The position numbers and the translations under genes were made by a program. Shown one piece after another: positions 43,794 to 52,989 of a stretch of 64,000 nucleotides of DNA (position 1 is the first letter of the stretch; each line of letters begins with the position of its first letter). Under the pieces are notes generated by a model that worked only from the letters and a program-made list of their open reading frames with translations, searched no databases and had not been told where the DNA came from. Source of the stretch: Chryseobacterium nakagawai (GTDB lineage Bacteria > Bacteroidota > Bacteroidia > Flavobacteriales > Weeksellaceae); contig NZ_LR134386.1 in the NCBI RefSeq assembly GCF_900637665.1, positions 1,294,501-1,358,500 of the forward strand. The letters run 5' to 3'.

Positions 43794-44470
43794 TGAAAAA
43801 ATTATTAATTTACCTTTCCATATTATGTTTTGTAATATGCACCTGCCAGTCTAAAAAAGAAGAAACTCAAAAGAATCACAAAACGAGTACTATGGTTGAA
43901 AAATTTGATTTTGATTTATTTAAAAAATACCAGGAAAGTAACGGAATACTGGAACTGAAAAGCGGATACACCATTTTATCAATGTCTGCTCCGGAAAAAG
44001 ATGAAGCAGGAACTTTGGAAGAATTACTTCCTAAACCATCATTCTTGTATGCTTATAAAGAATTTTATCCTAACGGAAACTTGAAGAAAAAAGAAACCAG
44101 AGTAAGTGAAACGGTGAAAGTAGAAAAATCCGAATACTATGACAAAAGCGGAAAGCTTGAGAAAACGGTAGATGAAAATCAAAATTACGGTAAGATAAAG
44201 TATCAGGATGTATTGAATTTTCTGGATAAAAAAGGGTATATTAACCTTAAAACAGGAGCTGGAAGATTAAATGATGACGGAACCCATAAATATGATATTG
44301 TATATGATCAGGATATTCCTGTCTGGAATATTATGATCATGCAGGGAAAAAAACTTTCAGAAAAAGAACTCATGGAAATCATGAAAACATCTCCCGGTGA
44401 ACCTGCTGCCTGGAAGCCTGTGGTCTATCAGATGGATGCCAATACCGGTAAAATCATCAGTGAAAAATAA
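43793..44470 (+). CDS. Lipoprotein, candidate immunity for the metallopeptidase
   Basis: 225 residues. Lipobox Cys in CFVICTCQSKKEE. It has a MORN-like piece (YAYKEFYPNGNLKKKE, YYDKSGKLEKTV) shared in style with the 41.5-42.3 kb lipoproteins, and a C-terminal part with KAWKP-like PAAWKPVVYQ. Its start overlaps the effector stop, so the two are made together. Cognate immunity is inference from context and lipoprotein location. Confidence 0.65.
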   Translation: MKKLLIYLSILCFVICTCQSKKEETQKNHKTSTMVEKFDFDLFKKYQESNGILELKSGYTILSMSAPEKDEAGTLEELLPKPSFLYAYKEFYPNGNLKKKETRVSETVKVEKSEYYDKSGKLEKTVDENQNYGKIKYQDVLNFLDKKGYINLKTGAGRLNDDGTHKYDIVYDQDIPVWNIMIMQGKKLSEKELMEIMKTSPGEPAAWKPVVYQMDANTGKIISEK

Positions 44471-44506
44471 TAGTTGACATTACGGAAATTTTAATACCAG
44501 TAAGCT

Positions 44507-46279
44507 ATGAGTAGGACGAGAATTGTAAAAGGAACTTATACCAAAATATCTCAGGAGGGACACAGTATGTATTCCAAAGGAAATATTATTACCTCTGCTG
44601 GAGAATCTGTAACAGAAACTGGTGTAGAACAAGGGGTAAAATATGGAGACCCCGAAGATTCTCCTAAAAGAAAAGGGAGAATTATTGATATTCTTATGTT
44701 TGTCGCTGGAACTACAGATCCTGGAAATACTGAAGGAACGAAACATAAGGCCAATACAAGCTATTGGAAATATATTGATGAAAAGACCAAAGAAGAAACA
44801 AAGGAAAGTTTAAATAATTTATGGAATAAAATCAAGGAACTTAGACCTCAGTTTACTGATTTGCATATTGAAGGGGATTTTTTTAGTTGGTCTGGTGACA
44901 ATGATACTAAGGAAAGAATCAAAGCTTCCGAAAGATTATTTGATCTGCTGTTAAGGGTATATCCCGGCTGGAAAAATCAGGAGGTACATTTGCATCTCAT
45001 TGGTCATTCACATGGTGGTAACGTTATTAATCAGTTTACAGAGCTTATCTCCAGTAAGGATATGATTGCAAAATCCAGTATTTTGAAGCCTCGTAAGATT
45101 ACAGAATTTCCTAAAGAATGGAAAGTTAAAAGTATAACGTATTTATCAACTCCTTTTTTCCAGAAGAAACATCAGTTGAATCATGGAAAATTACATAAAG
45201 ACTGTAAGATCATTAACGTTCATAATGAGTATGATCTGACCCAACAATTGATTGCAGACTTCAGTTTGACCAATTTAGAAGGCTTATTGAAGTCTTTTCA
45301 GGTAGAGAAATTTAAAACGGGTATAGAGACATTGAAAAGTGTAAATAACGATACTATTTTAACTTATCTTAAGGGGATAGGTCTTCCCAATAGCCATAAG
45401 AAAAGAGCAATTCCGGCATGGAAAGAAATGGCAAAAGCTTTTTTAGGAATAAATATGATGACGAAAGAGTTTATCCAATATATTGATTCTCTAAAAATTG
45501 AAAATTCTAACCTGCAAAAAGAAAAAGATTCGTTTATTAGCCTTTTAAATAATCTCTTACGATGGACCTATGATGTTTATAATAATTATAATGCCGGCAT
45601 AACAAAAGGGTATGATAAGGTGACATGGGCACAAAATTTAAATCTGACACAGGGGCTGAGGGTTTTAAATATTTTGTTTGACATTAAAAGCAGTCCAAAG
45701 GATAGCTATCTCTTAAGTTTATTAGCGGGTGTATTTGGAGAAAATAAAGGAATCACTGATAGTATTGACGAAACATCCTGGACTCCCAAAAAGCAAACCA
45801 AAGGACTTTCCATTATAGATGTGCCTATTTTTGAAAATGATCCTTATAATTCCAGAAATAAGAGAAAAGAATTTAATGCTTTTTTAAAAGGAGCACAAGG
45901 TGCAGTACATGCCCGGGAGCTGGAAGATTTGTTGATGAGGTTATTTAGTCAGTTTATTAAACCCCTTGAATTGAAAAAGATTATTGGCTATATCGATGAT
46001 GCTGAATATATCGTAACAGGAAATTTAGACGCACAACTTAAAATTTTAAGAGGAAACCTTAGACGATATGATACCTTTGTCACAAGATATTATGCGGGGT
46101 TAGTTACAGAGCAAGATGAAGAAATATTTAAGGATGATATGAAAAAACGACCGGGTTCACTGGCATATTTAGCTATGGCATCTCATAGCTTAAGCCATAC
46201 CCAATTGTGGGGGAAAGTTGAGGAAGGTTTAAAAGGTGCATTCAGTTCTGAAAAAAAAGCAAAATATAACAAGAAATAA
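44507..46279 (+). CDS. Lipase/alpha-beta hydrolase, T6SS effector candidate
   Basis: 590 residues. The same tag occupies 1-~48 (MSRTRIVKGTYTKISQEGHS, TETGVEQGVKYGDP). A hydrolase domain follows: MFVAGTTDPGNT, FFSWSGDND, and the nucleophile elbow HLIGHSHGGN with Ser168 in G-H-S-H-G. Later NVHNEYDLTQ could hold the catalytic Asp. The C-terminal ~300 residues are mostly helical with Lys-rich ends. It resembles T6SS lipase effectors (Tle type) in architecture, though no named family is claimed. A small membrane protein follows. Confidence 0.8.
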   Translation: MSRTRIVKGTYTKISQEGHSMYSKGNIITSAGESVTETGVEQGVKYGDPEDSPKRKGRIIDILMFVAGTTDPGNTEGTKHKANTSYWKYIDEKTKEETKESLNNLWNKIKELRPQFTDLHIEGDFFSWSGDNDTKERIKASERLFDLLLRVYPGWKNQEVHLHLIGHSHGGNVINQFTELISSKDMIAKSSILKPRKITEFPKEWKVKSITYLSTPFFQKKHQLNHGKLHKDCKIINVHNEYDLTQQLIADFSLTNLEGLLKSFQVEKFKTGIETLKSVNNDTILTYLKGIGLPNSHKKRAIPAWKEMAKAFLGINMMTKEFIQYIDSLKIENSNLQKEKDSFISLLNNLLRWTYDVYNNYNAGITKGYDKVTWAQNLNLTQGLRVLNILFDIKSSPKDSYLLSLLAGVFGENKGITDSIDETSWTPKKQTKGLSIIDVPIFENDPYNSRNKRKEFNAFLKGAQGAVHARELEDLLMRLFSQFIKPLELKKIIGYIDDAEYIVTGNLDAQLKILRGNLRRYDTFVTRYYAGLVTEQDEEIFKDDMKKRPGSLAYLAMASHSLSHTQLWGKVEEGLKGAFSSEKKAKYNKK

Positions 46280-46283
46280 ATAT

Positions 46284-46637
46284 ATGGGAAATAGTAAGAA
46301 AAATATTATTATAAGTTTATTGATATTTATTTTATGTACAATTATTTTGTCTGGCTGGTATATTTTATTACATAGATATGAAGAATTAGTAAATGCAAAA
46401 AGTATTGGCAAAGTCGTTATAAATGTTGGTCTCATTGGAGCAATTATTCCAGCAATAATATTTTCTCTAATATATTATCTATCTAAAATCATATTAAATA
46501 GGTTATTACTCACTTTTCTGATCTTTATATTGTTTATTTTTTTACTATTTTCAGTCTACTGGCTTACCGTAAATATGGTATTCTATCATATAGATGATTC
46601 TAAATCTTTTTTACAATCATTATTAGAAGCATTTTAA
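46284..46637 (+). CDS. Small membrane protein, candidate immunity for the lipase
   Basis: 117 residues from the ATG at 46284; an earlier one at 46236 would overlap the effector gene. Three hydrophobic segments are visible (IIISLLIFILCTIILSGW, VVINVGLIGAIIPAIIFSLI, LLTFLIFILFIFLLFSVYW). It lies 4 bp after the lipase gene. Lipase effectors that attack membranes often pair with membrane or periplasmic immunity proteins; here it is inferred from position only. Confidence 0.6.
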   Translation: MGNSKKNIIISLLIFILCTIILSGWYILLHRYEELVNAKSIGKVVINVGLIGAIIPAIIFSLIYYLSKIILNRLLLTFLIFILFIFLLFSVYWLTVNMVFYHIDDSKSFLQSLLEAF

Positions 46638-46670
46638 CTGCCATGTTTTATTAATCTGTTAAAAATAATT

Positions 46671-47279
46671 ATGAAAAAAATATCATCATCCATTGTTATA
46701 TTTCTTCTCTTGGCCAATGTTAATTTATATTCACAGAAAGCTGCTAATAAAAACAATTATACATCTCTGATACAAGAAGAAATAGGCGATTTAAATAATG
46801 ATAAACGCAATGACAGGATTATGGTAGAAATGGATGTGATAGATGATACCAGGCCGGTAAGAGTACAGATATTTCTCTCCCAGCCTGATAAGAAACTTAA
46901 ACTGGTCGTTTCTTCTACAAAAATTATTGAAGATGAATATCCGGCTGATAAAAACGGAAAACATAATGGTAATGTAATTCCGGATTTTTTTATTGAGGAT
47001 GGTATATTAAAAATGCTTACTGATATTAATAACCGGAAAAGCAGCTATGAATTTAGACTGAATAAAAATAATTTTGAATTGGTAAAAATATCACGGGTAA
47101 TATGGGATGGAAAAGATACCACTTTTGAAACGAGAATTGACTTAATAGCCAAAACGAAAATTGAGTATGAACAGGTAACAGGTTCTGAGAAACTCTTCAA
47201 CAAAAGGAAAAAAGAACTAAAAATCAATGCTTTGCCGAAAATACAGGATTTAAGTTTTTCTGATTTGGAAAAGTTTTAA
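46671..47279 (+). CDS. Secreted protein with Asp-rich loop, unknown
   Basis: 202 residues. Signal peptide ends near NVNLYSQ. EEIGDLNNDKRNDRIMVEMD looks like an FG-GAP/VCBS-type Ca-binding loop. The rest is beta-rich and of unknown role. It lies 34 bp after the lipase immunity candidate in the same direction, so it may be part of the same island. I do not recognise the family. Confidence 0.55.
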   Translation: MKKISSSIVIFLLLANVNLYSQKAANKNNYTSLIQEEIGDLNNDKRNDRIMVEMDVIDDTRPVRVQIFLSQPDKKLKLVVSSTKIIEDEYPADKNGKHNGNVIPDFFIEDGILKMLTDINNRKSSYEFRLNKNNFELVKISRVIWDGKDTTFETRIDLIAKTKIEYEQVTGSEKLFNKRKKELKINALPKIQDLSFSDLEKF

Positions 47280-47357
47280 AACTTCTGGTCTAATCTGTGT
47301 TTTGTATTTATTTTGGTAAGCGACTGGAGTGCCTTACCTTTCAATAATTCATATTTT

Positions 47358-47933
47358 ATGAAGCCGGCTCAAAAAATATTTTTTTTCCTGTTATTATGGA
47401 TATCAGTTTTTAACAGTAAAGCTCAGATTTCAGTATACAAAAATGATTCAATTATTGGAAGACTGCATGAAGAAACAGAAAGAACAGCATGTGAATACTG
47501 TTATTATCAGGAAGATATTGTTAGGATAAATAAAAAGATAAAAATTAAGATTCCTGTGACTATTGAAAATGGGACATTTCAGGCAGGAAGAATATTGGAA
47601 ATAACAAACAAAGGGAATATTACAATTTTAAAGTTCAATTCAATTTCGGATGGAAGCAGCAGTTGGATCTATCTGGCTTACAAAAGAAATAAGACTCTTA
47701 TTATCCGCAAACTAAGTTATAACAATACTGTTTATAAAAAAGAAATAAAGAAAAACGATTTTGATTATTTACCGGCAACAGAAGTTTGTGTTCAAAATAC
47801 ATCAGAAATAATCAACGAAGAAATTTCTTTTAGTAGTTCATTTAAATTTATTCCAGGGGATTGTTACAAATGTCCCATAAAAACAGAGGTAGATAATTGT
47901 ATAAAGAATGGAAAAATTAAATATAGCTGGTAG
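47358..47933 (+). CDS. Secreted protein, unknown
   Basis: 191 residues from the chosen ATG at 47358, which gives a signal peptide (KIFFFLLLWISVFNSKAQ). The mature part has five Cys (TACEYCYYQ, CVQNTS, CYKCPIK, DNCIKN) suggesting disulfides. No family recognised. It lies between the effector island and the membrane gene, and could be an orphan immunity or effector-linked protein. Confidence 0.5.
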   Translation: MKPAQKIFFFLLLWISVFNSKAQISVYKNDSIIGRLHEETERTACEYCYYQEDIVRINKKIKIKIPVTIENGTFQAGRILEITNKGNITILKFNSISDGSSSWIYLAYKRNKTLIIRKLSYNNTVYKKEIKKNDFDYLPATEVCVQNTSEIINEEISFSSSFKFIPGDCYKCPIKTEVDNCIKNGKIKYSW

Positions 47934-47975
47934 TACCATTCCTATTGTCTTTTCAAAATCATAATAAAATTCTAA

Positions 47976-48146
47976 AAGAATATAGCTATTGAAGAGGATG
48001 AACCATTAAAAATATGGGATTATTACGGATTCCTTTGCAATAGAAATATTGATTATATTGTACCGCTCATAAGTGAAAGCATTCTTCATCAACAAAACCA
48101 TGTTATTAAATTAAACACTAATGAACAAAATCACAGATCACCTTAA
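47976..48146 (+). pseudogene. Possible gene remnant
   Basis: An open stretch of 56 codons without an ATG, reading KNIAIEEDEPLKIWDYYG and on to a stop at 48144-48146. It may be the C-terminal remnant of a lost gene, or chance. Confidence 0.2.
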
Positions 48147-48792
48147 ATACTTTTCAAAACTATCTGCTGTATTTATCTTCAGTCTATTTAAAATTTATGC
48201 CATTGGAATCCTGTCCACAGTCATTACTTTCTGTTTGGGAATCTATATCATGGCGGAAAGTTTAGGATCATCATTAGGACATAGTGGAGCTGTTGCATTT
48301 CTGACTGTGACTGTGATGGCAAAACCTTTGTCTGCAGGGCTTTTTTACCTTCTAATGATTGCAGCACCTTTTTGTATAGGCATTTTCTCTACAAAATATG
48401 GAATGTCAAGAATTATCAGCAGACTTGTTCAGGATCATTCCAAAACGATTTTGGTTCCTTTTATTGATAAAGTAGTTAATAAAATTAAAAATAACCAACC
48501 GGTTTTAGTTCGAAACAGTACAGATTATGCCTTGGCGAAAGTAAGATTGGTAAATGAATTCAAAAATAGCTCAGAAAATAAAATCCTTAAACGGGTCTTA
48601 GGTTATGCCCTGAATAAAGTGAAATTTGATGAATTGAATTTAGGCGATGAAAACGTAGACTTTTATGATATCATAAAAACCACACTAATTGAAAAATTAC
48701 ATGAACTGGCAGAGCCTTCAGCCATGATTTTCTATATCTATATCGGACTTCAGTGGTTAAGCCTGATTCTGTTATATTTTCTGAATATATAA
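48121..48792 (+). CDS. Membrane protein of unknown function
   Basis: 223 residues: two or three N-terminal membrane segments (VFIFSLFKIYAIGILSTVI, AVAFLTVTVMAKPLSAGLFY and a third to ~105), a soluble middle with VARNSTDYALAKVRLVNE-like content (VRNSTDYALAKVRLV), and one C-terminal membrane segment. No family recognised. It lies 269 bp before clpV. Confidence 0.6.
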   Translation: MNKITDHLKYFSKLSAVFIFSLFKIYAIGILSTVITFCLGIYIMAESLGSSLGHSGAVAFLTVTVMAKPLSAGLFYLLMIAAPFCIGIFSTKYGMSRIISRLVQDHSKTILVPFIDKVVNKIKNNQPVLVRNSTDYALAKVRLVNEFKNSSENKILKRVLGYALNKVKFDELNLGDENVDFYDIIKTTLIEKLHELAEPSAMIFYIYIGLQWLSLILLYFLNI

Positions 48793-49061
48793 GAAAAACG
48801 GCACTTCGGTAATAGAAATGTGGTATTTTATTTCCTGTCTGAAAACGGCGAAAGGATAAAAAAAGATGGTTGTTACTTCTCTAATTGAAGAATTAACTAT
48901 CTTTATCATATTTAGAATAAAATATTTAATTTTAGCAAAATAAAAGAACCACTTTTGATTTTTGAGTCATCAGTAATAAAAAGTACAGGTTCAGAAAACA
49001 TCAAATCATCTGGAAACAATAGTAAAACAGAACGCAAATATTAATATAAGAAAAATTATAA

Positions 49062-51557
49062 ATGGGAGTACTAGTAACCAACGAAACAGTAAAGCAGCTA
49101 TTTCATATTGCTCAGTCTATAGCGAGGGAAAATTATAATGGCACTTATGGAGGGCCACATATTTTGCAGGCTCTAATGCATAAAGATATTGGTCTTAATG
49201 AATTTTTAAAAAGCATAGATAAAGATCCTGGCTATTTTTATGAATGGGCAGATGTACGTATTGAAGAATACCCTAAAACCAGTCATCTTCCCGATGAAGT
49301 AGGACAAGATGAAGCGGTAGACACTCTTATAGAAGAAGCTGATGATATCCGTTTAAAATTGGGACTGGATGAGATTACTCCAATCTGTATCCTTACTGCC
49401 ATTGTAAAACCTCAGATAGTGTTTTCACTTCAGCAACTGAAGTCATTGCCTCTGAGAGAACATGAAATTTTCAACCTATATAGAAAAGATACTCCTTTTA
49501 CAGTTTCTGAAAACGGTGATTTTGCTTCATTATTTTCCAACGGATCAGACTTTACAGACTCATCTTTTCCATCTATCAAAAGCTATTGTGTAGACAGAAC
49601 CGCACAAGCCAGAAATGGGGACCTTGAAAACATCATTGGAAGAGACAAAGAACTGAGAATGTTAGTAGAAATTCTTTGCCGAAGAAGTAAACCGAATGTA
49701 ATCATCATCGGAGAACCTGGAGTAGGTAAGACTGCTTTAGTAGAGGGATTTGCTATAGAAATTACAAAAGGAAACGTTCCGGAAATGCTTAAAAATGGGA
49801 CTCTTTTAGAGTTAGACACTGGAGCATTATTAGCAGGAACGTCTTATAAAGGTGAGATAGAAGACCGACTAAAAAAAGTAATCAATGAATGTAAGAAAAT
49901 AGAAAAAGCTATTCTTTTTATTGATGAGATTCATACCCTTTTAGATTCAAAAGGAAGCATCGGAAACGTTGCTAATCTTCTGAAGCCGGAATTGGCAAGA
50001 GGAGAAATTACAGTTATCGGGGCTACTACTCAGGAAGAATACAGAAAAATTATTGAACCGGAACAGGCTTTCAACCGTCGTTTTGAGGTATTAACAGTGA
50101 ATGAACCGGATGAGCAGACTTGTGTAAAAATGATTGATGTTCTTCTTGAAGGTTATAAGAAGCACCACGGTATTGAAGTGGAAAAAACAGCCCTTCCGGA
50201 ATGTGTACGTCTGGCAAAAAGATATGCAAAAGGGAAAAAATTACCGGATGCAGCCATTGATTTATTAGACAGAACTATGGCAGCCATCAAAATGCTCGAT
50301 GAACTTTCTGAAAAAGAGCTGAGCAGCTGGAAAGAAAGCTATGATGCTATTTTAAAAGAAGAATATCTTGACAATAAAGATAAGGCAGACGAATTGATCT
50401 GGACTTATAATTTATTAAGAGACAAAATAAGTCCTATTTTATGGGGATCATTGAATGAGCAGCCTGCTTTAGACAACTCAATGCCGGTAGATCAGATCCA
50501 AAAGATCATTGAAGATACCTATGCAGAACTTCTACAGCATGCTGCCAAGAAAAGAGAAAAGGTAGACCGTTTGGAACTTGCTGCTGTAATGGCTGCCAAA
50601 ACCAATATTCCAATCGGGAAGATTCAGGCTCAGGAAAAAGAAAAACTCCTGAATATGGAATCCCTTCTATTGAACAGGGTAGTAGGTCAGGATCATGCAT
50701 TAAAAATCCTTTCCGATGCTATTGTCGAAAACCGAAGCGGATTAAACAAACCAGGGCAGCCTATTGGGTCTTTTTTCCTTTTAGGACCTACCGGGACTGG
50801 GAAAACAGAACTAGCCAAATCAATGGCAGAACTATTGTTCAACGATGAGAAGGCTATGGTTCGTTTTGATATGTCGGAATTTAAAGAAGAGCATTCCGCA
50901 GCGTTACTATATGGAGCGCCTCCGGGATATGTAGGATATGAAGAAGGAGGGATGCTAGTCAACAAAATCAGACAACAGCCTTATACGGTAGTTTTATTTG
51001 ATGAAATTGAGAAAGCTCACCATTCTGTATTCGATGTGTTCCTTCAAATCATGGACGAAGGAAAAGTACATGATAAACTTGGAAAAGAAGGAGATTTCAG
51101 TAATGCTTTGATCTTATTCACTTCTAATATTGGAAGTGAAGAAATCGTAAAACAGTTTGAAGAAGGAAAGGTTCCTGAATCATCTTCACTGATGCAGATT
51201 ATGTCGAATTCAGGAAGATTCAGACCGGAATTCTTAGCCAGAATTACAGAAATTATTCCTTTTGCACCAATCACGGAATCTATTGCTGAAAGAATATTTA
51301 ATATTCAGTTAAAATCACTTCATACCTCATTAACAAGACTGGGAATTACCTTAAAGATTACTGATGAGGCTGTGAAAAACCTTGCTCTTGGTGGATTCAG
51401 CAGTAAATATGGAGCCAGACAGATTTCCGGAGTGATCCGTGCACAACTGGCGAGACCTATTTCTAAAATGATTGTAAGAGAAGAAGTGAAATCCGGACAA
51501 ACGATTCATGTAGACTGGAATAAGGAAGAAGAAAAAACAAGCTGGAAAGTAGATTAA
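49062..51557 (+). CDS. clpV: T6SS sheath-recycling ATPase ClpV (TssH)
   Basis: 831-residue ClpB-like AAA+ protein with no middle-domain length excess. A Clp-N double repeat occupies ~1-150. AAA domain 1 has Walker A GEPGVGKT (217-224) and Walker B ILFIDEIHTL. AAA domain 2 has Walker A GPTGTGKTE (~575) and VVLFDEIEKAHH. In T6SS it disassembles contracted TssB/TssC sheath in the cytoplasm. The neighbours identify it as ClpV rather than ClpB; the sheath genes are outside the window. Confidence 0.9.
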   Translation: MGVLVTNETVKQLFHIAQSIARENYNGTYGGPHILQALMHKDIGLNEFLKSIDKDPGYFYEWADVRIEEYPKTSHLPDEVGQDEAVDTLIEEADDIRLKLGLDEITPICILTAIVKPQIVFSLQQLKSLPLREHEIFNLYRKDTPFTVSENGDFASLFSNGSDFTDSSFPSIKSYCVDRTAQARNGDLENIIGRDKELRMLVEILCRRSKPNVIIIGEPGVGKTALVEGFAIEITKGNVPEMLKNGTLLELDTGALLAGTSYKGEIEDRLKKVINECKKIEKAILFIDEIHTLLDSKGSIGNVANLLKPELARGEITVIGATTQEEYRKIIEPEQAFNRRFEVLTVNEPDEQTCVKMIDVLLEGYKKHHGIEVEKTALPECVRLAKRYAKGKKLPDAAIDLLDRTMAAIKMLDELSEKELSSWKESYDAILKEEYLDNKDKADELIWTYNLLRDKISPILWGSLNEQPALDNSMPVDQIQKIIEDTYAELLQHAAKKREKVDRLELAAVMAAKTNIPIGKIQAQEKEKLLNMESLLLNRVVGQDHALKILSDAIVENRSGLNKPGQPIGSFFLLGPTGTGKTELAKSMAELLFNDEKAMVRFDMSEFKEEHSAALLYGAPPGYVGYEEGGMLVNKIRQQPYTVVLFDEIEKAHHSVFDVFLQIMDEGKVHDKLGKEGDFSNALILFTSNIGSEEIVKQFEEGKVPESSSLMQIMSNSGRFRPEFLARITEIIPFAPITESIAERIFNIQLKSLHTSLTRLGITLKITDEAVKNLALGGFSSKYGARQISGVIRAQLARPISKMIVREEVKSGQTIHVDWNKEEEKTSWKVD

Positions 51558-51571
51558 TTAAGAAAGTAAAT

Positions 51572-51610
51572 AGCAAAAAGGCAATTGATAGAATTCGCCT
51601 TTTTGCTTTA
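51572..51610 (+). terminator. Terminator after clpV
   Basis: AGCAAAAAGGC pairs with GCCTTTTTGCT around a 14-nt loop, then T-rich sequence; it starts 14 bp after the stop. Confidence 0.85.
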
Positions 51611-51624
51611 TAAATAACATTAAG

Positions 51625-52497
51625 ATGAAAACCATTGTCAGAAATATCTTTACAGGAGTAATGCTTTTGGGAACAGTCGTTTTGGTAAACGGCCAGTTTC
51701 TGGCGGCATCAGATACCTCAGAAAGCAGCGTAAGAAAATATCAGGGAATCATTAATTCAAACAAAGACCTTGTTGAATTTATTGAACAGTTACTTCTGCA
51801 GAAGGGACTTCCAAAGCATTTAAGAAACCTAGCCCTTATTGAATCTCATTTTGACAAAAATATTACCTCCGGAGCGGGAGCCGTAGGAGTATGGCAGCTG
51901 ATGACAGCACATGCCAACCAGTATGGTCTTGCAGAACATCAACGAACAGATGTGTATAAAAGCACAAAGACAGCGGTTATTTCCCTGGCTAATTTATATA
52001 AGAAATACAATAACTGGGTAACAGTGGTCGCTGCTTACAACTGTGGTGAAGGAAATGTTGCCAAGGCAATGCAGGCTGCAGGCTCCAGCCAATATCACGA
52101 ATTCTATCGATATCTTCCAGCAGAAACTATCAATCACGTGAAAAAATATCTGAATGCCTGCTATGCAACAGGAGAGCTTCAGAGTGTGTTAAGCAATTAT
52201 AATTCTGCAAGGATCAATAAGGTGTTTTTTGAAGATGGAAATAGAAAAGTAACAGATGCAGCCCTTTCCGAAACAGAGATCAATGCCGGATTTAATCTGA
52301 GTGTAATCGCTGATGAGCTGGATGTGGAAGTAGATAAAATTCTTGCGTGGAATCCTGGGATCACAGAAGAGCTACAGAAAAAAGGGGAAAGCTCTTTTTA
52401 TCTTCCCACTGATCTGATGCCGGATTTTCTTCTCAGAAAAAATAAAATACTAACCAGATCAATAAAAGAAAGTGCAGGTGCAGGGGTACAACCTTAA
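51625..52497 (+). CDS. Lytic transglycosylase with C-terminal LysM-like part
   Basis: 290 residues with a signal peptide (ending VLVNGQ). The SLT fold shows RNLALIESHFDKNITSGAGA with catalytic Glu73, then GVWQLMTAHANQYGL and AYNCGEGNV. The C-terminus (INAGFNLSVIADELDVEVDKILAWNPG) is LysM-like. In T6SS loci such enzymes open peptidoglycan for the needle passage. It lies between clpV and hcp2, with terminators on both sides. Confidence 0.9.
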   Translation: MKTIVRNIFTGVMLLGTVVLVNGQFLAASDTSESSVRKYQGIINSNKDLVEFIEQLLLQKGLPKHLRNLALIESHFDKNITSGAGAVGVWQLMTAHANQYGLAEHQRTDVYKSTKTAVISLANLYKKYNNWVTVVAAYNCGEGNVAKAMQAAGSSQYHEFYRYLPAETINHVKKYLNACYATGELQSVLSNYNSARINKVFFEDGNRKVTDAALSETEINAGFNLSVIADELDVEVDKILAWNPGITEELQKKGESSFYLPTDLMPDFLLRKNKILTRSIKESAGAGVQP

Positions 52498-52515
52498 AAC
52501 CACCAATAATATAAT

Positions 52516-52551
52516 AATAACCAAACCGTAATAGGTTTGGTTATTTTTTTT
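52516..52551 (+). terminator. Terminator after the lytic transglycosylase gene
   Basis: Perfect 12-bp stem AATAACCAAACC / GGTTTGGTTATT with a 6-nt loop, then a T run. Confidence 0.9.
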
Positions 52552-52845
52552 GATGCATTTCATCCTTTTTTATTTTGAGAAAAATAATGTGAAAATCAAC
52601 ATATGCATTGAAGAGAATGAATTACTTTATAAAAAAAGCTGGGTTTTTAAATTTTTCAGTCAAAAATTGGAGCATTTGATCTTTTCATATTACAATTTTA
52701 AGCATAAGTTAATATGTGTTAATTTTATCTTAAATAGTATTAATATCTCTCTTTGATGTGGGAAATGATCCTTTTTATCAGTGTTTTATAAGTTTTTAAA
52801 ATCCTTTGTTTACAATGGTTAAAGTAGAGTTATTAAATCTAATAT

Positions 52846-52880
52846 CGTAGAATTACTACAAAAAGTCGTAGAACTACTAC
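52846..52880 (+). promoter_or_regulatory. Tandem dyad operators of hcp2
   Basis: CGTAGAATTACTAC (52846-52859) and CGTAGAACTACTAC (52867-52880), 21 bp start to start and 49 bp before the -7 box; identical boxes and geometry to hcp1. Confidence 0.7.
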
Positions 52881-52929
52881 AATTTTTCAGATTTATAGTT
52901 AAAAGTTTTTTTTCCGAAAAAAGAGCCTC

Positions 52930-52937
52930 TATATTTG
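52930..52937 (+). promoter_or_regulatory. -7 promoter box of hcp2
   Basis: TATATTTG, same position relative to the operators as at hcp1. Confidence 0.65.
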
Positions 52938-52989
52938 CTATACAATCACCGAATCACAAAATATTATTAACGATTAAAATTTACAAATC

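Larger units (their letters stand above)
52498..52989. other. Upstream region of hcp2
   Basis: 492 bp with the transglycosylase terminator, then AT-rich sequence, the tandem operator pair, the -7 box and the conserved hcp leader. A 68-codon open frame at 52550 is AT-rich and has no support, so it is not called. Confidence 0.65.

Noticed and set aside
52550..52756. 68-codon open frame before hcp2
   Set aside because: AT-rich low-complexity protein, no ribosome-binding context, no homology pattern; lies in the hcp2 upstream region.
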